Part shown: positions 21,606-30,464 of the stretch, piece after piece
How the letters are laid out: each line of letters begins with the position of its first letter
How positions within the stretch are numbered: the first letter of the stretch is position 1
DNA from: Streptomyces sp. MP131-18
GTDB taxonomy: Bacteria; Actinomycetota; Actinomycetes; Streptomycetales; Streptomycetaceae
Direction of reading: 5' to 3'
DNA: 64,000 nt
Assembly (NCBI RefSeq): GCF_001984575.1
Contig: NZ_LZNS01000001.1
Span: 3,655,881 to 3,719,880 of the forward strand
Notes under the pieces: generated by a model
The model's database searches: none
What the model saw: only the letters and a program-made list of their open reading frames with translations
Told to the model about the DNA's origin: nothing
Made by a program: the position numbers and the translations under genes

Positions 21606-23132
21606 TCAGCGGCCATGCCGCCGGGTGATTCCGGGGGGCGGGGACGAGCCTGCCGGAGGCCGTGCAGGTCCGGCCGCGTCCGGCTGGTACCGGGTTTTTG
21701 CGGGTGGCCGCGACGAATACGCGGCAAAGTTTTGGGCGCCCCGCATCGGCACGGGATCGAGTCCGGTGAGGTCTTGGGCGGCCTCGATGCGGCTCTGGAG
21801 GTCCTTCAGCTGTCCGGACAGGCAGCGGGCGTAGGTGGCGAGCAGAACCGGGACGCTGTTCCCCGCCCACTCGGCAGCCTGGGCCGGCGGTATGCCGTTG
21901 TTGAGCCAGGTGGTCAGGCAGGTGTGGCGCAGGTCATAGACCCGTCGACCCAGTGGGGAGGCATGCTCCGCCTCGGTGAGTTCACTCTTCCGGGCACCGG
22001 CCCAGGCCCGGCGGATCACCGAGCCGGCCAGGGCGCCGCCGCTCTCCCCCCGGAAGAGACGGTCGCCGGGCTCGAGGCCCTCCCGCTCGATGTGTTCGCG
22101 CAGGATCTTCACCAGCGCCGGATGGCAGGGTACGGGGCGTGTGTCGCCCGCGGCCCTGCCCTTCAGGTGCCGCCTGTCATGAGTGTGTCCGGAGTCGGTC
22201 CACTGTTTTCCCACTTCCGGGGTGGCGGTGTGGAACAGCAGTTCGCCCCACTGATCCGCCGCGTCCTGGTCCGGCAGCCGGGCGTCGCGGACGTGCACGG
22301 CCACGGCTTCTTCCGGCCTGGCGCCGGAGTAGTACAGGGTCGCGAAGAAGGCGTGAAGCCGTTCGCCGCCCCTGGGGCGCCTGCGGACCCAGCCCAGAAG
22401 GCGAGCGGCCTGTTCGGGGTTGATCAGGCACCGTTTGTCCACCGCTGTGGACGTCTTGGGGCTGCTCCCCCGGCCTTTGGGCAGCGGGTTGGCAGGCAGG
22501 ATGCGTCGGCGAACGGCGTACTCCATCGCCACGTTGAGGATGCGGCGGGTGCGCTTGACCGTCGATGCGGCGCTCGGTGTGCCATCGAGCTTCAAGGCCA
22601 GGGCATCCAGCACGTCTTCGACCTGCTCCGGGTCTTCCCAGGCCGCCATCGTTCGGGTATTTCGCTTCACCCAACGCAGTGTCGCTGCTACCTCGGGTGG
22701 GGCCTTCTCCCGCTGATTGCGGTTGAATGCGTACTCCCGCAGCGCGGTGCGGACTTGGACATCCTCGAACTGCGTCGGCTCCTTGTGCAGCAGAGCCACG
22801 GTGGTAGCCGTGAGCGCCTTGGCGAGGTTTTTTCGGTTATTCCCAGAGGCGTGTGGCCATTTGGTATCGACGAACTGGACGGCGAAGTCGTACCAGCTGA
22901 CGGAGGCCGCCTTCGACTGATGCGAAACGGGCAGGCCCGTGGTGATGCTGAACCCGACGCCCTTGCGGGTGGCCGTCATCAACTCCGAGCGGAACGCATC
23001 AGCCTGGGCCTCTGTCGTAAACGGCTGGCGGAACGCCCTTCCATCCACTACCCATCGAACGGAGTAGGTCGTCCGACGCTTTCCTTTATACGCGGAGAGC
23101 TTCCAGATCCGGACGTTGTATGTGGTCTCCAT
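21606..23132 (-). CDS. Tyrosine integrase of the inner element
   Basis: Site-specific recombinase of 508 residues that should catalyse integration and excision of the inner element. It has an N-terminal arm-binding region (starting with METTYNVRIWKLSAYKGKR), a SAM-like core-binding domain, and a catalytic domain with Arg in YYSGARPEEAV, LRHTCLTTWLNNG and a C-terminal Tyr in LLATYARCL. It ends 40 bases from the tRNA-Arg fragment, as expected for an integrase beside attP. An AlpA-like gene lies 26 bases upstream. Apparently intact. Confidence 0.93.
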   Translation of the reverse strand: METTYNVRIWKLSAYKGKRRTTYSVRWVVDGRAFRQPFTTEAQADAFRSELMTATRKGVGFSITTGLPVSHQSKAASVSWYDFAVQFVDTKWPHASGNNRKNLAKALTATTVALLHKEPTQFEDVQVRTALREYAFNRNQREKAPPEVAATLRWVKRNTRTMAAWEDPEQVEDVLDALALKLDGTPSAASTVKRTRRILNVAMEYAVRRRILPANPLPKGRGSSPKTSTAVDKRCLINPEQAARLLGWVRRRPRGGERLHAFFATLYYSGARPEEAVAVHVRDARLPDQDAADQWGELLFHTATPEVGKQWTDSGHTHDRRHLKGRAAGDTRPVPCHPALVKILREHIEREGLEPGDRLFRGESGGALAGSVIRRAWAGARKSELTEAEHASPLGRRVYDLRHTCLTTWLNNGIPPAQAAEWAGNSVPVLLATYARCLSGQLKDLQSRIEAAQDLTGLDPVPMRGAQNFAAYSSRPPAKTRYQPDAAGPARPPAGSSPPPGITRRHGR

Positions 23133-23158
23133 CAGGCGCTGTCCTCGCGGCTGCGGAG

Positions 23159-23332
23159 TCAGTCGTCGAGGTCGTCCCGCCGGACCCGCAGATCTCCGTT
23201 GGGCAGCTTGACGCAGCGGGGTGCACGTCGCTTCTGGCGCCAGTCGTAGAAAGTCGAACGGGAGATCTGCAACTCATCGCACACCTGGGTCAAGGTCAGG
23301 ATCGACCGAGCGCTCCGGACAGCCGCAGTCAT
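23159..23332 (-). CDS. AlpA-like excisionase / helix-turn-helix protein
   Basis: Small DNA-binding protein of 57 residues with an AlpA/MerR-like helix-turn-helix (ILTLTQVCDELQISRSTFYDW) and a basic wing (RAPRCVKLPNGDLRVRR). Proteins of this type act as excisionases or directionality factors for tyrosine integrases. It sits 26 bases upstream of the inner-element integrase on the same strand, so they are likely cotranscribed. Confidence 0.85.
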   Translation of the reverse strand: MTAAVRSARSILTLTQVCDELQISRSTFYDWRQKRRAPRCVKLPNGDLRVRRDDLDD

Positions 23333-23369
23333 CGGGTGGCTCCATATCCGAAGCGCAAGGCCCGGGCTA

Positions 23370-24210
23370 AAGGTTGTCTCGTAAGGGGTCAGCCGTGGGC
23401 GAGGTTGTGCATGTGGGCGACGCCGATGGCCGCCCAGTAGACACCGTTGCCACGGCGGCGGCAGTCACGGAGGATCTTCCAGGTCTTCATCCGGGCGAAG
23501 ACGTGCTCCACGCGGGCTCGTACCCGGCGGTGGGAGGCGTTGTGCTCCTCCTTCCAGTCCGGAAGGTGCTCCTGTCCGGCTCGGCGGCGGTGCGGAGTGA
23601 TCGCGCTGGTGCCCTGGTAGCCGCCATCGGCAACCACCATCGCCTCTCCGCAGGCGGCTTCGGCGCCCGAGGCGGGGAAAGCGGTGCAGTCGTTGCGGTT
23701 GCCCGGCAGCGGGTCGCCGACGGTGAACACCAGACGGGTGTCCGCCTGGATGACGACCTGGAGGTTCGTCGAGTAGCGGTAGTTCTTCGACGGCGCTGCC
23801 ACGGTGCGATCGCGGGTGGGCACCAGGGTGCCGTCCACGATCAGTACCTCATCTCGCTTCGGGCGTCGCCGCAGCGGCTGGAGGGCCAGCCAGGGCGCGT
23901 GACGGTCGATGATCCGGCCGACCGCGGCCACCGAGATGCCGAACAGCGGTGCGAGCTGCCGCATGGTGAGGTTGGTGCGGCAGTACACCGCGACCACCAG
24001 CACCCGGTCGGCCAGCGGCAGCGACCACGGCCGCCCCGGCCTGCTCTCGGCCAGCTCAGCCCCGCCGGCCTTCTCCACAGCTGTCACCAGCCGCCGGAAG
24101 CGGCCCGGCGCCAGACCGGTGAACACCTCGATCGCGTCACGACGTTCCGCACTCAGCACCTGCACGATCAGCCCAACGCACACCAGCCACAACAGTTACG
24201 AGACAACCTT
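23370..24210. mobile_element. IS5-family insertion sequence (841 bp)
   Basis: Ends are perfect 15-bp inverted repeats (AAGGTTGTCTCGTAA at left, its complement at right), flanked by a TA target duplication (23,368-23,369 and 24,211-24,212). One transposase gene fills the element. It sits between the excisionase gene and the broken nuclease-fold gene of the inner element, in noncoding DNA. Confidence 0.88.
23389..24192 (-). CDS. IS5-family DDE transposase
   Basis: Transposase of 267 residues with an N-terminal helix-turn-helix (MRQLAPLFGISVAAVGRII) and a DDE domain: VDGTLVP (first Asp), VVADGGYQG (second Asp) and a C-terminal Glu in RARVEHVFARMKTW. It appears complete, with a TTG start just inside the right inverted repeat. 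The exact start is uncertain. Confidence 0.88.
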   Translation of the reverse strand: MWLVCVGLIVQVLSAERRDAIEVFTGLAPGRFRRLVTAVEKAGGAELAESRPGRPWSLPLADRVLVVAVYCRTNLTMRQLAPLFGISVAAVGRIIDRHAPWLALQPLRRRPKRDEVLIVDGTLVPTRDRTVAAPSKNYRYSTNLQVVIQADTRLVFTVGDPLPGNRNDCTAFPASGAEAACGEAMVVADGGYQGTSAITPHRRRAGQEHLPDWKEEHNASHRRVRARVEHVFARMKTWKILRDCRRRGNGVYWAAIGVAHMHNLAHG

Positions 24211-24322
24211 TAGCGCGCAGTTGCTCGGCGGCTTCGGGACCAATGCGACCAGTTCAGCTGGGTAGCGTACGACTGGGAGCAGCCGAGGGCGGGCCTGAGC
24301 GGCCAGCCGTGAGGGGGGAGCT

Positions 24323-25164
24323 GTGGAACTGGTCGTCGTTATCCAGAATTTCGCTCGGGGCGGGTTGAAGACCGGGGCTGGCGTGCCCGAGAACAGATGG
24401 CCGCTGCTGGTTGAGCGCATGACTGCGGTTGAGCTAGACCTGGTGCTCGGTCAGGAGGCCGAAGACTGGGCTGCGAACAGCCACGGTCAGTTGATTCGGG
24501 CGGAGAACGACCTGGGCATGGACGGGTTGCTGCCTCCCTCGCGCTCCGGGCTGGGGCCGGTGACGCTGTACCGGCTGGGGCGCCGCTGCGGCTGGAACTA
24601 CGATTTCGCCCGGGACGAGACCCATCACGGGCTGGGGGTGGCGGCCTTCGATGTCGGGCTGCCGGCGCCGCCGGCGGCGGTTTCCGTACACCTGACGCCT
24701 TACAGCGCGAGCAAGGCGTGTGCGGAGGCGGACTTCGCAGCTTCCCGGGCCTACAAGTTCGGCCCGTACGCGATGGTTGCGGGCGACGTGAACTTCAGCC
24801 CGCCGGGCCTGACCCTCGGTATGAGGAGATGCGACCGTACAACCTTGGGTCGCGGACCGTGCACACTGATCCGGCGCTCGGGCTGCCCAGATTTCCGAAC
24901 CGGCAGGTGGCGTGGACCTTGGCAGCAAACGGACTCGTTGACGCGGCCTGGTGGCTCTATCAGCAGTCCGGGGACGAGGAACTGCTGCGGCCCACCTGCC
25001 TGGAGGAGCGCATCGACCAGGTCTGGGTCAGCGCGCCACTCGCTCCTGCCCTGGTCGCCTACCACCTCCTCGACACGCCCGTCGGCGCGTCCGACCACCA
25101 CGGCGTGGCCATCACACTGGACCTCGGCCGCGTGGTAAAAAACGACCCGTGGGACTACCGCTGA
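24323..25164 (+). pseudogene. Endonuclease/exonuclease/phosphatase-fold protein, frameshifted
   Basis: Reads VELVVVIQNFARGG from GTG 24,323 and keeps EEP-fold features: LDLVLGQEAEDW (catalytic Glu region), GDVNFSPPG (Asp-x-Asn) and a terminal SDHHGVAITLDL (Asp-His motif). The frame changes near 24,810: the first part continues with no homology, while the second part (DPRYEEMRPYNLG to the stop at 25,164) is one base out of phase. A single-base loss would explain it. The intact protein would be ~280 residues, a metal-dependent nuclease or phosphatase of unknown target. Confidence 0.75.
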
Positions 25165-25578
25165 GGCAATCCGACCATCGCGGAAATAGCGCCTTGTCAG
25201 GGCAGCGTGCCCCAATCCGTTGCCCCACTTCATCATCGTGCTGCCGCGGGGCTGCTCCGGGGGTCTCTATTCTGGTGGGGCGGGTGCGCGCCGCGCTACA
25301 ACGACCCAGACCGCGTCCGGGCCACCCTCAGTCCAGCACCTACTGCGCCGGGCATGCCGACGAGACCGTCCTGCAGGTGCTGATGACACCTGCCAACCAG
25401 GAGCGCACCCGTTTCGAGAGTCCCGGAAGGTGACGGATACCTGCCGGGTACCGCGCTGATGATGTCATCGTGCTCGTCGAATGGGCGTAGAAGTTCGGGC
25501 GACTGAACCCCAGTTGTCTACGTGCGGCTCAGGGCACGCCGCCGCTCAACCCACTTCGAAACACGCTTTATCGGATTC
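25165..25578. other. No gene recognised (414 bases)
   Basis: Between the broken nuclease-fold gene and the end of the dnd-associated operon. Short open frames exist in all phases, as expected in high-GC DNA, but none has a convincing start, ribosome site or domain. It may be a relic. Confidence 0.5.
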
Positions 25579-26046
25579 CTACCAATCCAGGTCGCCTGTG
25601 GTGAGGATCGCCGTGGTGACGTCCGGCTGCTCGTCCGGAGACTCCAGCAAAGCTTCCATGACGAGCAAGTTGAGGACGCCGGTGAGGTCCCGCCCCCCGC
25701 TGGCGTTGAGCTCCCCTCGAATGTAGTTCAGCCCGCCGTTCGCGTACTCCTCGAAGATCCGAATGCGCTCCTTGAGCCGGTCGTCTGCGAGGATCTTGGC
25801 GTCGTCCGGGACCTCGACCGCGGCGAGGAGATCGAGAAGCACGTCGCCGAACGAGCGGTTCTCCACACGGGAGAGGTTGATGGGCTCTTCGTGCTTGTCG
25901 AACGACTCGCGGCGGCCCTTGCGCATGCCCAGCGCTGCGGCGAACATCATCACCTCGTACATGGCCGTGAAGGGGCCACTCTTGCCAGCTAGGGCAGCCA
26001 TGAGCTCTTCGTGCTCGGCGGGGCGCCGGAACCGCTCCTCGGCCAT
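25579..26046 (-). CDS. Dnd system-associated small protein (dnd_assoc_4-like)
   Basis: Protein of 155 residues resembling, from memory, the family annotated as dnd system-associated protein 4. Recognisable pieces are the start RRPAEHEELMAAL, FTAMYEVMMFAAALG, a kinked region with SFDKHEEPI and the strongly conserved-looking IFEEYANGGL near residue 100. It is mostly helical, with no catalytic motif. Its ATG overlaps the stop of the upstream SMC-like ATPase by 1 base, so it is the last gene of the operon running 31,453 to 25,579. Function unknown; it is probably an adaptor of the ATPase/helicase complex. Confidence 0.72.
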   Translation of the reverse strand: MAEERFRRPAEHEELMAALAGKSGPFTAMYEVMMFAAALGMRKGRRESFDKHEEPINLSRVENRSFGDVLLDLLAAVEVPDDAKILADDRLKERIRIFEEYANGGLNYIRGELNASGGRDLTGVLNLLVMEALLESPDEQPDVTTAILTTGDLDW

Positions 26047-28103
26047 TAGAGGGTCACCTCTTCCAAGACGGTGTGCTCGAAATCGCCGCGGGTTACGTAC
26101 GGTACGGCCCGGTCGCCAATCGTGATCGTCTGCTCCTTGGCGTCTTCCTTGGAGGTGACCGAGCGCAGGACGTACACGCGAGAGGCTGCCGACTGGAGGT
26201 GCTCCAGAACGCGACCTCGCGCCTGGGACTGGGAGAGCAGAGTGACGATCTGCGAGGTCAGTTGGGGTAGGGATTCGGCAACCTGGTCTTGGTACTCGAT
26301 GTCGAGGTTACCGAAGGGCGCGTCCATGACGACGGGGTAGATCCCGCCCTCGTCAAGGTTCGCCTCGTCGGCCTTCTGCTTGCGGTTGTGGATCTGCTTG
26401 GCCATCTCGGAGACAGCACCGACGAACGACAGGCCGAGGATCTGGTTCTCACCCGTGCTTCGGATCGCGGCGGGGCCTGCAGCGGTGGCATGGAGTTTCA
26501 GCTCGAAGTCGGGAGTCAGCTCAGGGGTGAAGGGCTTGATACAGATCCGGGAGAAGACCCTTTTGACCCTGGCGTCGAGTTGCTGACCCACCTCGGCCGT
26601 GCGTACGTCGAGAATGCGACGGAATGCCTCCAGCACCTCGTCTACCAGCGCCACCTGGCGCTGCAGGCGCTGGGCCTCGGCATCTTCGACCTTCGCGGCG
26701 TGGAACTGCCGGCGCAGGCGGGTGATCTCTTCCTCCAGACGTTCCTTGTCCCGTTGTGCATCCCGGTGAGCTCCGAGCGCCCCGACGCGCTTGTCGTCGT
26801 ACTCCTTGCGCCGGTCTTCCAGCTTCTGGACGTCGACGACGTCGACGCCTTTCAGCTGTCGGGCGATGTCGCTCTCCTCGGCGTCGAGGTCGTTGATTTT
26901 GGCCTCGGCTGTCTGGAGGTCCGCGCTGATCTGGCGCAGTTCTTCCAGGAGGGCCTTGCGGGCGTCGATGAGTCGCGCCGCGTTGCCGCGGAGGTTCATC
27001 CAGCGGGCTTGGACGTCGGCCAGTCCAGCGTTCTCCAGGCGTTCGAGCAGAGCGGTGTGGCCGGCGGAGTCGGGTGGCACGGGAGTGCCACACATGCAGT
27101 AGCCCTCTTCCAGGAGCCCGGTGATGTAGTCGCGCTGGATCCCAGCGGGGAGTTCCTGGCGTTTGCGCATGCCCTCGGCGAGGTCGATCACGGTCTGGTC
27201 GACGCCGGAGGTGAAGGCGATGAAGCCTCGCTCGGCCAGCGCTCGTCGTTGCTTCTCCTGGAGCTCTTGGTAGCGGGTCTTCTCCTGCTCCAAGTCCTTG
27301 GCCAGCCGCACTCTACGCTGCTGGAGGGGCGCTGCTTGGCCGTTTTCCAGTAAGGCCTTACTGGCCGCGTCAACCTCGCGCTGGTAGGCGGAGATGTTGG
27401 CCGATAGTTTGAGCAACTCGTTGTCGATGGCGAGCTTCTGGCCTTCGAGTTTCTCCTGCGCCTCGGCCAGCTGCTGGAGGCGCCCACCGCCGAGCTTTTT
27501 GGCTGCGGCGGTGAGCTTACGGGACGCTGCCGGCAGGTGATCATCGATAGCTCGTTCGATCATCTCCAGACCCATGAGGGTCTTGATGGCGTCCTGAACG
27601 TCACCGGTACCGTCTCCGGTGAACATCCGTTCCATGCGTTCGCCGTTGAAGAAGAAGAACCGACGTAGCCCCTCTGGGAGGATCTTCTCGATCCGGTCCT
27701 GGCCGTTCAAGACCTCGAGGCTTTCGCCGTGCCGAGTCTCGTTCACGGTGAGGGTGGGGCGCGGCAGGTCCTGGGCGTCCGAGTCCTTGATCGCCCGGAC
27801 CTCTCGCAGGACCGTGAACAGCGCTCCCTCATGCTCGAACTCCACTCTCACGGCTGCGTGTACTGATGCGCCGAAGGCCGCGTCCCCCCAGGCGCGGTCG
27901 TTGATGATCCGGTCCTGGTGCTCAACATCGTTCGTGAACGTGCCGTACAGGGCCCAGGTGAAGGCGTTGAGCAGCGTGGTCTTGCCAGCGCCGTTCATGC
28001 CGAAGATCAGCACGGCTGGTTTATCGTCTGTGACGTCGAGCTTGAGCACGTGCCGACTGTGGAAGACACGGAAATTCTCGACGGTGAGCTTCAGCAGCTT
28101 CAC
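26046..28103 (-). CDS. DndD-like SMC/Rad50-type ATPase (second copy)
   Basis: ABC-type SMC ATPase of 685 residues. Walker A GMNGAGKTTLL is near residue 39 and FFFNGERMERMF near 155, a motif shared with DndD. Long coiled coils (about 210-550) are broken by a hinge-like YCMCGTPV, a Cys-x-Cys that could be a zinc hook, near residue 335. NQILGLSFVGAV (signature) and VVMDAPFGNLD (Walker B) follow. The GTG start overlaps the 54-aa gene by four bases and is preferred over an upstream ATG that gives a low-complexity leader. It differs from the canonical dndD at 34,767. The likely role is DNA end or modification sensing in the restriction arm (inferred). Confidence 0.8.
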   Translation of the reverse strand: MKLLKLTVENFRVFHSRHVLKLDVTDDKPAVLIFGMNGAGKTTLLNAFTWALYGTFTNDVEHQDRIINDRAWGDAAFGASVHAAVRVEFEHEGALFTVLREVRAIKDSDAQDLPRPTLTVNETRHGESLEVLNGQDRIEKILPEGLRRFFFFNGERMERMFTGDGTGDVQDAIKTLMGLEMIERAIDDHLPAASRKLTAAAKKLGGGRLQQLAEAQEKLEGQKLAIDNELLKLSANISAYQREVDAASKALLENGQAAPLQQRRVRLAKDLEQEKTRYQELQEKQRRALAERGFIAFTSGVDQTVIDLAEGMRKRQELPAGIQRDYITGLLEEGYCMCGTPVPPDSAGHTALLERLENAGLADVQARWMNLRGNAARLIDARKALLEELRQISADLQTAEAKINDLDAEESDIARQLKGVDVVDVQKLEDRRKEYDDKRVGALGAHRDAQRDKERLEEEITRLRRQFHAAKVEDAEAQRLQRQVALVDEVLEAFRRILDVRTAEVGQQLDARVKRVFSRICIKPFTPELTPDFELKLHATAAGPAAIRSTGENQILGLSFVGAVSEMAKQIHNRKQKADEANLDEGGIYPVVMDAPFGNLDIEYQDQVAESLPQLTSQIVTLLSQSQARGRVLEHLQSAASRVYVLRSVTSKEDAKEQTITIGDRAVPYVTRGDFEHTVLEEVTL

Positions 28104-28264
28104 TTGGCGTGCTCCTTGGCCGCCTCGATGATCTTGTTGGTGAGCAGGGTCGGGGTCTTCACGTGGAGGTACTCGCGCTCCAGTTCCAGTACACGTTTGG
28201 CCAGTATCCGGGCCTCCGGCGACAGTTTGTTCAGGATCTCCTTCGCTGTCTCCTGAGCGTTCAT
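28100..28264 (-). CDS. 54-residue hypothetical protein of the dnd-linked operon
   Basis: Very small helical, charged protein starting MNAQETAKEILNKLSPEAR. ATG 28,264 is preferred because AAGGAGAGG lies just upstream; an in-frame ATG at 28,294 lacks one. Its stop overlaps the GTG start of the SMC-like ATPase by four bases, and it lies 46 bases after the helicase gene, so it is firmly inside the operon. No family recognised. It could be a small subunit or regulator of the ATPase. Confidence 0.7.
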   Translation of the reverse strand: MNAQETAKEILNKLSPEARILAKRVLELEREYLHVKTPTLLTNKIIEAAKEHAK

Positions 28265-28310
28265 CGCCCTCTCCTTGCTCACTCGCTCGTTCATCGGCTT
28301 GTCTCAATGA

Positions 28311-30464
28311 TCAGGTGTCCATGAGCCCGTAGTGCTGGCGCAGCGGGCGCAGGACGTCCAGGGTGGCAGCTTCGTTGTCCGCCAGGCGGGCGAACTCCGT
28401 GACTCGGCTGAGCTCGCGGGCGATCATCCGGCGCTCGGTTTCGCGGTGTAGGGCCTCGATGCCGTCCGGGGGGACGACGATGAAGTCCACAATGTCGGCC
28501 ATGTCTTTACCCGGTGCGCGGCGCAGGACGCGTCCACGGCGTTGGATGAACTGCCTCGGGTTGGACGAGCTGGCCAGTAGATAGGCGGTGCGGGCGGCGG
28601 GCACGTCCACGCCTTCGTCTAGGCAGCGCATGGACAGCAACGCCTGGAGGTCGTTGCCTGTGCTGAACCGCCGTAGGATCGCGCGCCGCTGCTCTCGTGG
28701 AGTCTCGGAGATGTACTTGGCCGCGGGCATGCGCAGCTCCTGGCCCACCATGTGCAGGGCCTGGTCGAGCTGGGTCGGCTCGTCGAGATCGCCGTTCACT
28801 CCGTCGGCAAGCGGGTGTCGCCCCTCCGCACAGTACAGGAGCTGAAACCAGCCGTCCTGACGCGCGGCGATCTCCCGGCGGAGAGCCGGCAACTTGGCTC
28901 GCGCGTGCCCCAAAATGTTGGCGCGCTTGCGCAGCAACCTGCCCAGCGGGCTGTCGTCCTCGGAATCGTCGGCGAAGTGCTGCGAGGCGAGTGCTCTGGC
29001 GATCTTTTCGGTGACCTCGGCGTACAGCTCGGCCTCCTCAGCGTCGAGCTCGACCAGTACTGGAGCGTAGGTGTAACGGCACAGCGCTCCGGCCTTGATG
29101 GCGTCGCCGATACCCATCTCGAAGACCACATCGCCGAAGTATTCCTGCAGAGCAGCGGTGCCGTCGTCATCGAACCAGCGCTCGGGCGTGGCCGAGAGGC
29201 CGAGTCGGTAGGCGGCAGCACCGGGCAACTTGCCTCGCACTCGCCGGGCGCCCAGATTGTGAACCTCGTCGCCGATGACCAACAGGTGCCCCCGGTAGCG
29301 GTCCAGCAAGGCCTGGAGGCCGCCCCTGCTCAGGGTCGCGTTAGTGGTCACGATGACGCCGCCGTGAGCGGCGCCGAGGGTGAGAGCGTCCATGAGGTAG
29401 GACGCTCGGCGATACCACGCATCGGTTGACTCGTACGCGCGGATGGCGGGGATGCCGAATCGATCAATGTCCTGCGCCCACTGGTCAACGAGGTGCTGGT
29501 AAGGAACCACGATGACGGTCAGCAAGGGAAGGTCGGCTTTCCGCTTCAGCCGCTTCGCGAGTTGCGCGGCGGCTGACAGCGCGGTGAGCGTTTTACCGGT
29601 GCCGGTCGCCATCCGCAAGATGCCGCGCAGCCCCTGGGCGAACCAGCGCCGAACTGCCTCCTTCTGGTAGTCACGAACCTGCAAGTCCGGGGGGATCGTG
29701 AGCATGCCGTCGGCGTCCGGCCACGGCAGAGTGATGGTCGCGCCTTCGGTCGGTACCTGAGGGGCGGTCTGTCCCTTGGTCCGGAGTTCATGCTCCTCGA
29801 TCAGGGGGCGCGCCGCGTCAGTAAAGTCGAACACCCGCAGCAGCGGCGTTCGATCCTCCCAGAGGTCTTCGAAGTCCCGGCTGATCCGAACGGCTCGTTC
29901 GCTGTCGCTGGCGTGCCAGCTACGGAAGACCTCAACGGATTCGAAGTTGCCGGCCAAGCCAGGCAGGGTTTCATTGGCGCTGCCCTTGAATGCGACGACG
30001 TCCCGGCCGTCGCAGAACACGCCGATCTTCTCGTGGTAAATGCCGATCCGGTTGTCCGCCGAGATGTAAGCGAGCTTGATGTCCAAGCGGCCCTCTGCGA
30101 CCAGGGCACCAAGCTGCCCTAGCCCGTGGGCCGCCACGGGGTCCTGGCACGCGTCCTCGATGTTCCGCAGGGCAGCGCGCTCCAACACGGCGCGCAGCGC
30201 GTACCCGGCTCGTATCTGCGCAACATCCTCCTGGTTGAGCTGAGGAGATGCCACGATGCGCAGTTGCCCGCCGCGGGAAGCGAAGCCATCCAGCCCTTGG
30301 CCAAGGACGGCCAGGACCGACGCGCTGAAGTAACCCACCGCCCGGTCGTAGTGCGTCGACACAGCCAAGGCGGGGACATAGAAGTCCTCCACCAAGTCCG
30401 CGCGATCACTGCGATAGTCGCTCTCCAGATTGAGCATGCACAGCGCTCGGCGCTCGCTAGTCAT
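28311..30464 (-). CDS. SF2 helicase with N-terminal PLD-like nuclease domain
   Basis: Protein of 717 residues. The N-terminal ~230 residues are phospholipase-D-like with an HxK element in IYHEKIGVF (about 143) followed by KGSANET. A superfamily 2 core then starts at RDYQKEAVRRWF (motif Q-like), with MATGTGKT (Walker A, about 286), IGDEVHN (DEVH, about 397), LGLSATP (motif III) and FIQRRGRVLRR (motif VI). This combination occurs in helicase-nucleases and in Dnd-linked proteins annotated as phosphorothioation system restriction enzyme (remembered). ATG 30,464 overlaps the stop of the winged-helix gene by one base. Confidence 0.83.
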   Translation of the reverse strand: MTSERRALCMLNLESDYRSDRADLVEDFYVPALAVSTHYDRAVGYFSASVLAVLGQGLDGFASRGGQLRIVASPQLNQEDVAQIRAGYALRAVLERAALRNIEDACQDPVAAHGLGQLGALVAEGRLDIKLAYISADNRIGIYHEKIGVFCDGRDVVAFKGSANETLPGLAGNFESVEVFRSWHASDSERAVRISRDFEDLWEDRTPLLRVFDFTDAARPLIEEHELRTKGQTAPQVPTEGATITLPWPDADGMLTIPPDLQVRDYQKEAVRRWFAQGLRGILRMATGTGKTLTALSAAAQLAKRLKRKADLPLLTVIVVPYQHLVDQWAQDIDRFGIPAIRAYESTDAWYRRASYLMDALTLGAAHGGVIVTTNATLSRGGLQALLDRYRGHLLVIGDEVHNLGARRVRGKLPGAAAYRLGLSATPERWFDDDGTAALQEYFGDVVFEMGIGDAIKAGALCRYTYAPVLVELDAEEAELYAEVTEKIARALASQHFADDSEDDSPLGRLLRKRANILGHARAKLPALRREIAARQDGWFQLLYCAEGRHPLADGVNGDLDEPTQLDQALHMVGQELRMPAAKYISETPREQRRAILRRFSTGNDLQALLSMRCLDEGVDVPAARTAYLLASSSNPRQFIQRRGRVLRRAPGKDMADIVDFIVVPPDGIEALHRETERRMIARELSRVTEFARLADNEAATLDVLRPLRQHYGLMDT

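Noticed and set aside
23370..24210. IS insertion as the cause of the broken EEP gene
   Set aside because: The IS ends 113 bases before that gene; the break is a separate frameshift near 24,810.
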